DNA of 64,000 nucleotides from Utricularia gibba (taxonomy: Eukaryota; Streptophyta; Magnoliopsida; Lamiales; Lentibulariaceae), in contig NEEC01000010.1 in the NCBI GenBank assembly GCA_002189035.1, positions 186,001-250,000 of the forward strand, read 5' to 3'. The translations under genes and the position numbers were made by a program. Below are positions 25,230-35,380 of the stretch, in pieces. Position 1 is the first letter of the stretch, and every line of letters starts with the position of its first letter. The notes under the pieces are model-generated. The model did not search any database and was not told the DNA's origin. It saw only the letters and a program-made list of their open reading frames with translations.

Positions 25230-26530
25230 GAGGTGGCAAACTCCGATGTTGCTTCTTTTCACTAAAAGCACTCATGTGACTCTCATTTGACAACACTTTC
25301 CCTTCCTTCCTCAAATATTTTAAGAAAAACACAATGCTCTACTTGTTGCTTAGGAAACAAATCTATTTAGTGAGGCTTACCGACACATGAGGTTCTAAAC
25401 TTTAAATTCTTTGGAGGCTCCATATCTTAAATGGCTCATATTTGTGTTGGATTGATATCTATCCCTCTCTCAATAAACATGAATCTCAAGAACTTCCCAC
25501 ATTTGAAACCAAATGCACACTTAGTAGGGTTCAACTTTACTCAATATTGTTGTAATATCACAAAGCACTCCTTTAGGTTCTTAATGTGGCATTCGTCCTT
25601 CCAGTTCTTCAAAAGCAAGACATCCACATGTACTTCTTAACTGTCCCATTGTCGAAGATTTGATTCATTAAATTTTGCTAGGCAGCTCGTGCATTCTAAA
25701 GTCAAAAGAGGATGACCTAATAGCAATATATCCCATTGTTGGTGATGAAGGAGATTTTGATGTTACTAGCCATGTCGAAGAGGATCTGATGGTAATCTTG
25801 GGAAACATCAATTTAGATCCTTGAAATCAATGGACATTCGTCGTGACCCATTGGCTTTCTTTATGATCACTAGATTTTTCAACTAGTCTCTATAACACAT
25901 AGGCTCTATATAATTCCTTTTCAACAACTTAAGAGTTTCTCCTCTTACTCTTGGCTCTTTTTTGGGTCAAATTTTATCATTCTTTGTTGTGTTCGATTCA
26001 TACCCAAATACATGTTCATCTTGTAGACAACCATACCTCGGTCCACTTTTACGAATTCATCATCAAAACATGCAGAAACCTCCATATTCTGTTAAGGCAT
26101 GTAGTTCAAGTCTCCTTAATAGTTGTATTGAGCTCCATTCTAATCTAAGTAGTTTTTTTGATGTTTTTTTTCTTTTATCTGCACATCTTTGAAGTTAATA
26201 GGGATGAGTGAGCCCTTTTTCATATGTGAGCTGATTTCCTTTCCTACCTCACCTTTGAAGGAGGTCCCAACAATTTCTTTCATCCTTCATGCCTCTATAC
26301 CTTGTGTTTGCCTTTCTTTTTACATGCAAAGTGAAAACATGTTGGGCATTTACCTGATTTCCCCTCATAACTTCAATCATGTAAGGTGTTGGAAAAGTGA
26401 CAACCAAATATAGTTGAGAAATGATATCCATGATAGAATTTAAGGTCATCCTTCCAAAAAATGCTTCATAGGTTAATTGTAGAATGTCTTTGACAATCAA
26501 AGCCACCATGCATCTTTTCACATAGCAATA
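25230..26530 (-). pseudogene. Ty3/gypsy pol remnant: protease-proximal segment and reverse transcriptase
   Basis: On the minus strand, EAFFGRMTLNSIMDIIS and VVTFPTPYMIEVMRGNQV (26470-26340) match the protease-to-RT linker of plant gypsy elements (LGRPTLN, KFPTP, GDQ). Further downstream DVLLLKNWKDECHIKNL, KLNPTKCAFGFKCGKFLRF, and RGIDINPTQI (25630-25440) match the end of the RT domain. The RT-RNase H connection follows to about 25250. The central catalytic motif is not recognisable. Many stops are present. The element continues at 22150-23060 beyond the family C LTR. Confidence 0.75.
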
Positions 26531-26869
26531 AAGGATTATGGTACCAACATGATTTTTAATGTTTTTAGGATTGTCTTTTGGTTTTCAAGACATCAATAGA
26601 TGTCTCAGCTTAATGATGATAGCACTAGTAAGCAAAAGATTCAAAATCACAAGCTTCTCTTGAATACTTATTTACTTTAATCTCTACAACTTCTTAATAA
26701 AATCTCACCATGGTACCCAAGGATTAAAGATCAAATAGTACAACAAAGGAATAGATTTCACTTACATATTTTGAGTTGAATTTGACTGTAGAATAAATCA
26801 ATGAAGATACGATAACTATTGGCAGTACATCATTTTGGTGCTCTAGGAAAAGCAGAGATCAATGACTTC

Positions 26870-29800
26870 TACCGAACACCGAGGAGGTGATATGACTAGT
26901 GTGGAGGCTTCTATTACTGAACAACCTCCTAGATCATTGCGAAGGGAGCAATTTAACACTCCACCTCGATCAAGGGATTCAGATGAAAGATTGGGGTGCA
27001 ATATGTAGAACCGGTGGGATCAATTATGCTTGACCTGTAATTGGATGGACAAAGCGAAGATTCTCACTTGGAGCAAGATGAGAAACTACCTGCATGCAAC
27101 CTTCTTGCCTCACAACTATCAGTAATTGTTATTCCAACGACAGTTGGGGATTAAATAGGGAGCTAAGCCCATAGAGAAATACACTATGCAATTCCTCCAT
27201 TTGATTGCTTGAGTTGAACTATAGGAGCTAAGCCGAATTTGCAGAATGAACTAAACTTATTTGACCTCTTGAATGTAGATCAAACTTATCAGTGGGCCTT
27301 GATTCTAGAAAAAGCAGTCATTGCTAGCGATCCCTACCAATGGGACAGTTAGGTCTTGATTTGGCATGGATGGAGCAGAGTTTAGTTAGGTCAAGTGGGT
27401 AGTTGAGCTTGCCTGTTGAATAGAGTTTCAAAAGATCTAGAGCTGGGTTTCAATATTATGCTTGCGGGGAGTTTGGACATAAGAACACTGAGTGTAAGAA
27501 GATTGAGAAAAGTGTCATGTTATTGGAGTAGGAACCATTCACCGAGCATGTGGATGTTGAGTTCTAAGATGAAGAATTTGTAGAGGGGGACATTGGAACT
27601 ACTTAGCCGACACATAAGATTTGCCTCGCCCCAAAGACTATGGATAATAAGAGATAGCTTTAGAACAATATTTTCTTATCTACTTTAACTATTGGGAACC
27701 ACATCTGTAAGTTTCTCATTGAAAATGGTAGTATAGATAACTTTGTATTTGAAAAAGTGGTTACAATGCTGAATATTTTCACAAAACCACTTACAAAGAA
27801 GTATCAGCTTTCTTTTTTTTGAAAAAAAGGAGTCTGTTAGTGTAGAAAAGAGAGCTTTTATTCATTTTTTAGTTAGAAAAAATTATTAGAATGCTATCTG
27901 GTGAGATGTTATCCAAATGGATGTAGGACACTTAATTCTGGAAAGAGCGTGGGAGTTTGATCATAATGTATTTCACTCTAGCCATGATAGCACCCACACT
28001 TTTTAGTTTAATAAGGTGAAAATTGTGTTGTTACTATTGAAACCACCTTCAAAGATGGCCTTAACAGCTAGTATAAATTTATTGCCTGAACATCAATTGG
28101 AAGAAGAGTTTCAATTAGGAAATACATTATTGCTGTTTTGACAATTATCAACAATAAAGGAATGAAATGACAAGAAGACCTTGGAATTCTTGGAAGCATA
28201 CAAGTCTGTATATTTAGATAAGTTATTGAATGGGCACCTCCCTTGTCGGAAATCCAACATCACATCGATTTTATCTCAAGGGCTGCATTGCCCAACAAAC
28301 CACACTATCACGTGATTGCAACTGAACATGTGGAGATCCATAGACAAGTTGAAGATAAAAGGTGGACATATTCAGGAAAGACTCAGCCCGTGTAGTGCCC
28401 GCGATTTTGATACCAAAAAAGGATGGATCTTGGAAAATGTGTATGGATAGTTATGCTATAAATCAAATTACTATGAAACGTTGATTTCCTATTCCTCGAT
28501 TGGATGACGTACAATATTAGATACATGGGTCCACCATCTTCTCGAAAGTGGATCTCAAGAGTGGATACAATCAAATCAAAATTTGTCCAAGCGACCATGA
28601 ACCACCTTCTACGATCGTTTATTGGTAAATTCTTGGTTATATATTTTGATGTATTTTTATTTTCAGCTATGATTGTCCTACTCATAGGCAGCACCTCCTG
28701 CTCGTTTTGGGAGTTTTCCACGATCACTTCTTTGCAACTAGAGAAAAATGTTTTTTTTTTCATGATTGGGTGTTATTTCTGGGTTCTATATCTCTAGAGC
28801 AGGTATTGAATTTGACCAATCCAAGGTTGACACATTAAGTCATAGTGGATACCTACTAGTTTGATGGAGGTGAGGAGCTTTAAAGGTCTCACCTCATTTC
28901 ACCATTGATTTATCCCTAGTTTCAATCAAGCAATGGTGCCGATAATTGACTATATGCGACAATGAGTTTTCATATGGATGCATGAGGTTGAGGAGGCATT
29001 TCAATTATTCAAGTACAAGCTAATGGCTATCCCAATATTAGCCTTTCCAGACTTCCAGTAGACCTTCGAATTACCATCGGCATTAGGGTAGTACTAAGTC
29101 AAAATGACAGGCCCATGGTGTATTTTAGTTAGAAAATAATAGGTAAAAAGCTTAATTACAATGCATATGAGTCTAAATTATATGCTCTCATTTCGTTCCA
29201 TTAGTTATTGGAAAGATTATTTGTTACATCAAGATTTCATCTTGTAGACCAATCATGATTCCTTGAAACATCTTTATAGTCAAGAAAAAATATCAAGATT
29301 ATTTTGACAATTTTCTTTTGTCAAAAAGGATAAGAGTAGCATTCACAACAGAGTTGCTAATGCACTGAGTCGATGCCAAACTTGCTTGAGTATTCTTTAG
29401 GTGCAGGTCACTAATTTTGAGATGATACCTTCATAGTATTCTTCTGATTCCTATTTTAGCCCCATATGGGTTAGTGAAAAGAGGAGATTATGTATTATAG
29501 GAGGGCTTTATTCAAAGGCTATCGACTTTGTATTTCACATTCTTGTTTGAGGTTGCAGTTGATTTCAAAGCTACATAATGAAGGTTATGTTGGGGGTGAT
29601 TGCACTTTGTTTTTGGTGCAAAGTTTGTATTTTTGACTAGGCCAGCAAATACATGTTACTCGTTTTGTTCACGGTTGTTAGGTTTGTCAGCGAAGCAATG
29701 GCATAGTGTCGAATGCAGGACTCTACCAACCGCTTTCAGTTCCAAGTCATCGTGGCTTGATCTTATTATGGACTTTGTCTTAGCTTCCTAAGATACAAAG

Positions 29801-30640
29801 AGGATCGGACTTCATTTTTATGGTTTTGGACCAATTCTCAAAGATGGTGCATTTAATTCCATGTAAGCACACGACTGATGCAAGTAAAGAAGTTAATTCC
29901 AACTGTGTGAGCTTCCTACATCTATTGTGTCAGATTAGGATGCACGTTTTGTGGGTCACTTTTGGCGAAGTTTGTGGAAGCTAATTGGCACCCAGCTACA
30001 ATTTAGCTCTATCTACCATCCCAAAACAGATGGCCAAACTAAAGTGGTCAATCGTTCCATAGGTAACCTCCTCAAATGTTCGGTTAATGTCGAATAGAAA
30101 TCATGGGATTTGATCCTCGACGGGGCAGAATTTGCTCATACCTACGCTAGCAATTAGAGCACTAGCTTTAGCCCATTTCAAGTGGTATATTCAATTGTTC
30201 CTTGTGGACCAACAGAATTGGCATATCTTTTGACACCTCTCGTTTTCATGGTAAGGTAGTAGGCTTTGTACAAGCCCTCCAAAGGACCCACCAGCTAGTT
30301 CATGATCATATAACTGTCACGAATGCGAGGTATAAGGCACATGTTGATCAGTTCCTATGCCATGTATAATTCAAGGTGGGTGATATTGACTAGAGCTCGA
30401 GACCCAGTGCATGAGTATCACAAGCTTGCAAACAAAAAAAAAAAAAAATTGGTCTTGTTGAAATCATTGAGAAAATAAGGGTTTAGGCATATCATGTTCA
30501 TCTACCTCCACACCTAAACACCTCTGATGTATTTAATGTCAGGCATATTGTTCCCTTTTATCCTCCTATGAACTTTGAGGCAAGTTCTTCCTCACCTAGA
30601 GGGGATGATGTACGTGGCGGCTGGCCCAAGCTGATCTGAA
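26870..30640 (+). pseudogene. Second Ty3/gypsy element, plus strand: gag, protease, RT, RNase H, integrase (degenerate, nearly full coding length)
   Basis: On the plus strand the order is complete. A gag end leads into a zinc knuckle at 27454-27495 that reads YYACGEFGHKNTECKK, so the first Cys has become Tyr. A protease-linker piece GHLILERAWEFDHNVFH follows (about 27930-27975). RT has IDFISRAALPNKPHYHV (about 28268-28320), [15 protein letters not shown] and STIFSKVDLKSGYNQIKI (about 28405-28590). RNase H contains KLNYNAYESKLYAL (about 29150). Integrase contains LHNEGYVGG, SDFIFMVLDQFSKMVHLIPC and a YHPKTDGQT-like segment (29570-30040). The C-terminal end reads LNTSDVFNVRHIVPF (about 30515-30560). 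It has dozens of stops. LTRs were not identified; the arrangement suits a del/Reina-like gypsy. Confidence 0.85.
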
Positions 30641-31333
30641 AAATTATGAGGGCTAGGATAGTAGTGATATTAACTGCACACCCTTGTCGGATTCAGTGGC
30701 ATTGAACTCTTGAGGTCTATCTAACCATATACTCCATTGCTGTGTGCTTGGGTTATGGTTGATGTTCCACCTGTTTCATTGAGTGTTGTAGGTTCGAAAA
30801 TGCTATTGGTTTGAGGGACTCGGAATCATCACAAGGAACCTATTCCTAATGAATCCTTTCTTCTCGTTGACCCTTTGATGGGAATGTTTTGATCATTACC
30901 TTCTTACTTTAAATGTTATTTAGTTTAAGGAAAGTATGTTTGTTATGTTTGCTAACTGATGGCCTTTTTGCTTACATTTGTGTTACATACTATTGACTTT
31001 GAGCTGGCTACTCAATTTCATATGAACTGAACTTAGGCCTGTGACCCATTTGCAGAATCAATATTAAGGCTGTGGTTTTTCATCAGCATCTCAAGAAGCT
31101 AAATTAGTTACTCAATTTGCTATCATTTGTGTGTGTTGCTATTTCCCCTATTGGCAGTATATCACTTTGATTGTTGGTGAGTATGGCCTTGTTGCTGCAA
31201 TGAGATCTTTCATCAATAAAATATGGAGAGAATTGATTTGCTCCACCCTTGTTAAGATCTTAATCGAACACATTCTCAAATTCATGGTTTTCCTCATTCA
31301 CATCATTGCAACTTCTGAAAACCGGTTTCCCCA
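30641..31333. other. Unassigned spacer between the gypsy remnant and the histone pseudogene
   Basis: This may hold the 3' end or LTR of the gypsy element. I find no internal repeat partner in the window and no convincing open frame. Confidence 0.3.
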
Positions 31334-31959
31334 TCCGTGAAAGCTAGTCTTCAGTTTCCAATGGGATAGATAGGCCGGAATCCGAAGAACGGCAGTTGCT
31401 CTCAGTGAGTTGGTACCCGAGCGCCGGTGTAACTGGCCGTTGTTCTGGAGTACCTGGCCGCTGAGGTACTTTCGTTATCAGAAGTTTGCTTTCCTTCCCA
31501 ACGTGCCATGCCATTCACCTGATTGATGATGCTTGACCCCATGCCCCTCCTTGATTTAATGACCGCAGTCAATCCTTGAGCACGCATGGATGTTGGAGGT
31601 TTAGGGTTCCAGGAAAACTGTCAACTGGTATTGTTGCTAGAAGTCAGAGGCAGTTCGTTGATCTAAAACTCCAGTCAACTAAAATTGCTCCATGTCTGTC
31701 GCAGTATCACAAGCTTTTGGAATTGGCTGGGAATGCTGCAAGGGACAAAAAGAACATAATTATCCCTAGGCACATTTTACTCGCCGGGGGAAACGACGAG
31801 GATCTCTGAAAACTCATAGCGGGAGCCACAATTGCACATGGAGGAGTTTTTCCCAATATCAACCCAGTTCTTCTACCGAAAACGCTGGACAAGGTGGCGC
31901 AAATGGCACCCACAAAACCCCCACCCAAGACCACCAAGTCTCCTAATAAAGATGCTTGA
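31334..31959 (+). pseudogene. Histone H2A.W-type pseudogene with retained intron
   Basis: Exon 1 remnant (31334-31465) reads SVKASLQFPMG... to VVLEYLAAE, covering the start of the H2A histone fold. A GT at 31466 and an AG at 31712-31713 bound a 248-bp intron at the place where plant H2A.W genes have one. Exon 2 (31714-31959) reads [30 protein letters not shown], then [18 protein letters not shown] and a Lys/Pro tail ending KSPNKDA. The NINPVLL motif and the SPxK-type tail indicate class H2A.W, which normally has SPKK. Exon 1 has three stops (one fits CGA to TGA) and exon 2 has one after NDEDL. No N-terminal tail or ATG is recognisable. Because the intron is kept, it came from DNA duplication and not retroposition. 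Confidence 0.85.
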
Positions 31960-32954
31960 CCATCAAACAGGCCCAAGAGGCGGAAGATTCCCATTAACTT
32001 GTTGATGCACTGTTATTTCATCCGTCAGTTTCATGGTTGCTTTCTTTGTTGATCTATGTGATTTGAATTGGAAGCAAACTTTGCCTAATTGTTTACCTTG
32101 CAGCAACATTGGGTTTCACATGCATTGCATCAAAAGCTATAACAGGGTCACTTCACGAGTTACTGCTGCGTGAACAAGATCTTCACGGAAATAAGTGAAG
32201 ATTTCGAGTATAATACCACAGGCAAGCAAGTGGGAAACCTGTAGGCGATCCCATCATCATCTCATAAAAGAGTCCTTATTCGGAGTCCAGCCAATTGCTT
32301 CAACAGAAACCTGCTTTACGAAACCAAAAAAGGTCACTAACATGTGATGATGGTTCTCCATAACAATATAACATCTAACTCCTAACAGAACAACATAAGA
32401 GCTTGGAGATGGGAAATTTTGTTGTACAGTAAAATAACATCTAGTTCCTAACGAAGCTAACACATATACCTAAGGAGCATTTCTCCACCCACCCCAAAAT
32501 GTAGTTCTAATGAGGAACGCCAGGCTGGCCAGGCTAGTGAGAGTACAAAGGTAGTTTTATCACGGGACTTCCCCTATGGTTCATTTCAAGGAAGATCCAG
32601 AGGCTTTCTTGAATCTAACCCCAACTAAAAAACGCTAATAGCATCGGTTTCAAGAGAAAATAAAAAACAACAGTCTTCGGTCATCCATGGACATGATTTT
32701 CAAGAAATTCCATGGAACATTATGAGACGCTTTTAACAGAGTCCCGGAGTTTTAGTACCAAGAAAAAAAAACAATACCAATAGTTTCATACCCTAAAGAA
32801 TCTGAATGCGCCTATCTAAACCGGGGGGAAAAGATGCTACGTTGCACCTTAACCGAAAATAAAAACACAACCAGCGCTAAAAAGATAGCTCTACTTTACA
32901 CAAGAGCAAGATCATACCGCATCAACAAAAAAAGGAGAAGGAACTGATCACAAA
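31960..32954. other. Spacer containing the probable 3' UTR of the 217-aa gene
   Basis: This is unique-looking sequence downstream of the minus-strand gene that stops at 32955. It has no convincing coding frame and no recognisable repeat. Part of it (roughly 32250-32954) is likely the 3' UTR. Confidence 0.35.
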
Positions 32955-33608
32955 TCAATTAAAACTCGTTGAACCAGGTTTGGCAGCCAAATTACGGTGA
33001 ACGATCCTTTCACTGCTCAAATCTTTACCACCAATCAGCTCCTTCAATCCCATATTCGCGGAGTTGTCCCCATTACACACCTCTTCAACACCTTCACCTC
33101 CGCTCACATCCCTTGTGGTCCTTTTATCCATTTTCATGTTGATTGGATCCACCCTCTCAAAGTAATTCCCATAAGTATATTCAGGCGTAAACCCATCTTC
33201 TTCATCAAAGAGCATTATATGCCCGTGCCATTCCCAGACACGGAAACCAGACTTTACATCCTCTTGGAAACCCACACAAATATGATGCTCTCCAAAGGAA
33301 ACAGCATTACCAGAGTTAGGTTTAAGCTTCTCCATGTTCCCACTGAGTATGTTGCCAATTATTTCCCTTTCGAGCTTAGACTCTTCCTTAGCTAGTTGAG
33401 TCTTGGAAGAGACTGGATTTTCGTCTTCCGAATCTGATCCGGATTCAGGGAGATTGAGGAGCAGGTTGGAGATTAGCATGTCTTCCAGAGACTTGCCAGC
33501 GGAGGAGGGCGGCTGGTGCTGACTGACGCGGAGTCGCGATAAAAGCGATTCGATGAAGAGACTGTCGAATTTCGGGGTGGAGTTGGGGCTGAGGGATGAA
33601 GCGTCCAT
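32955..33608 (-). CDS. Conserved plant protein of unknown function, 217 aa, single exon
   Basis: This is an intact open frame with ATG at 33606-33608 and stop at 32955-32957. The Ser-rich N terminus (1-60) leads into an acidic stretch ESGSDSEDEN (55-64). A charged helix follows (about 70-90, ending REIIGNILSG). The conserved core is GEHHICVGF (106-114), RVWEWHGHIMLFDEE (123-137) and TPEYTYGNYFE (141-151). The tail is Gly/Asp-rich and unordered. I recognise this Trp-rich core from uncharacterised plant proteins but know no function. There is no signal peptide or membrane segment. The long open frame in an otherwise stop-ridden area, with ordinary codon use, supports a real gene. The upstream sequence to about 33715 is probably the 5' UTR and promoter. 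Confidence 0.85.
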   Translation of the reverse strand: MDASSLSPNSTPKFDSLFIESLLSRLRVSQHQPPSSAGKSLEDMLISNLLLNLPESGSDSEDENPVSSKTQLAKEESKLEREIIGNILSGNMEKLKPNSGNAVSFGEHHICVGFQEDVKSGFRVWEWHGHIMLFDEEDGFTPEYTYGNYFERVDPINMKMDKRTTRDVSGGEGVEEVCNGDNSANMGLKELIGGKDLSSERIVHRNLAAKPGSTSFN

Positions 33609-34240
33609 GGTTGATACCCGAGGGCAAGATTCAAAGAAACCAGAAGAAGAGAAGAAGCAGGGAAGATGAGGAGGTTACGGAGTAGGGGTTTTGCGAAGGC
33701 GAATCGAGATTTTTGTTTCAATACTACACATAGTGAATAATTGGGCCTGGCCCAACTACGCAGTCTTGTCCCAACCCATTTGGCAGTAGCGCCTTGCTTC
33801 CTCTCCGCCGCCAATAGTAGAAGGGAAAACAATGATAATATTCTATTACAATAAAAAAAGAAAAGAAAAAATAGGTGCCACCCTCAACGACATCGTTGAT
33901 CAAAACCAATAAATTTATCTAGTGTTTGTTATGAACACATTTTGATTTTCATTCTCTACAAGTAATTTTGGCGTTTAACTAAAAATGAGAATGAAAGGCC
34001 CCACAATTTATTTTCCGTTCAACTAGCCCAGATTCAAGCTGCTAAATGACTTTCATCTTCTTCCTTCATTGTGTTGTTCACCAGGTTATCATCTTGCTAA
34101 ATTTCACTTTCAACTTCTTCTTTATGTTCTTGTGTTTTTTTTTTTTTTACATATTTATTTTTCAAAAAATCATTTTTTTAGGTAGGATTCATATTTTTGT
34201 TTGTATATGATGGCCAAATTAAAACAACAATCCAATATCA
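33609..34240. other. Upstream region of the 217-aa gene, grading into AT-rich spacer
   Basis: The first about 200 bp probably contain the 5' UTR and core promoter of the minus-strand gene. Beyond about 33840 the DNA is AT-rich with A- and T-runs (a T-run lies at about 34134-34148), and I see nothing further in it. Confidence 0.3.
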
Positions 34241-34245
34241 AAGGC

Positions 34246-34442
34246 AGATGGTAAGATGTAAGAGAAATGATTTGGGAGGATTTCATTAAATTGTGTGTGA
34301 AAGAATTTCAAGGTAAGAATAGGTCAGGTAGCTCCAACAACAAAATTGGATGGTTGAATATTTTTGAAAAGTTTAACAAACAAATTGTATTTAATCTAGA
34401 GATGCTCCAAATTAAGAACATATTGCGCTCATTGAAGATATA
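34246..34442 (+). pseudogene. Myb/SANT-like DNA-binding domain remnant (Harbinger-associated type)
   Basis: In the plus frame from 34246, RW is followed by a stop and then DVREMIWEDFIKLCVKEF, GKNRSGSSNNKIGWLNIFEK, and FNKQIVFNLEMLQIKNIL. This matches the plant Myb/SANT-like domain (pattern W...F..LC..Q...GNR.G..F...GW..I...F...T...Y...QLKNK). Such domains occur in the partner protein of PIF/Harbinger transposases and in domesticated relatives. The third-helix Trp positions and everything downstream are broken. It is a short fragment with no neighbouring transposase. Confidence 0.6.
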
Positions 34443-35380
34443 ATGAAATTTGTGAAGAACTTTTGAGAGATAATAGTGGAATCGAATGGTGTGGAGTCAA
34501 ACACATTACATAAAATTGCTTGCAGTATTTTTTAAACTCATTCTTACTTTCTGATTGACTTGAATGTTTTTTTTATCAATTTTTTATAATTTGTGGATTC
34601 AGCTTGAAGCCACAAAATTAAGAAAATAAGCTCCATTGATGTTGGAAAAGCAGGCATAATTGTTTGATGATATTACTTGGTGTGAAAAAGGCATGTGGAC
34701 ATCACATTCACTTGTGATTATTGATTGTATAGAACCTATGAGGTTGGATAGAGAGAAAGAACATGACAATACTATCATAGAGGAATGACAAGATATACGG
34801 AGGATGCCGTACGAGGACAAGTGTTGAGTCTGTTAAGAAGATCACAAGGATAGCTACAAGGAGCACGGGACGATGAGGGCCTGTTGTAAGCCGATAAGCC
34901 GCTCAAGTTGCTTGTAGGGGACGGACCTTGCTATTGTGGCATAGAAGAAGCTGATAAGCACCCCCAAACTTAGTCTGAGCTTTGATTATTGAGGAGAAGA
35001 GAGGGTTGTCATCCAATTGAATCTTTTGATGGGACGATATCTAAGTCCTCAAGGAAAGTCAATGCAGAAGAATCAGGTTAAACAAGAAATTCTCACTAAC
35101 TTTTAGATCTATGGGTAGGTATACAAAAAGATGGGAAAAAAAGAGAGTAAAGGATTTCTAGTCATTTTTTTTAAAAGCAATGAGCAAGGCGAACAAACGT
35201 AGGAGAGTCTATTTACCAATTAATTTTTTGGAAGGCTACACAATACTTTTGTTCACGAATGCGAATGCGGTAGAAGCCTTTCGGTCACCGACAACCCCAC
35301 CATTGGAGCCAAGACTATTGTTTTCTACTTGGGGCTAGGCATTAACCAATTGGGATTGCAAAAATTCTATAAGTTCTTGT
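34443..35380. other. Unassigned spacer
   Basis: The first about 250 bp may be further decayed Harbinger-associated sequence. The rest shows no gene or repeat partner that I can recognise. Confidence 0.25.
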
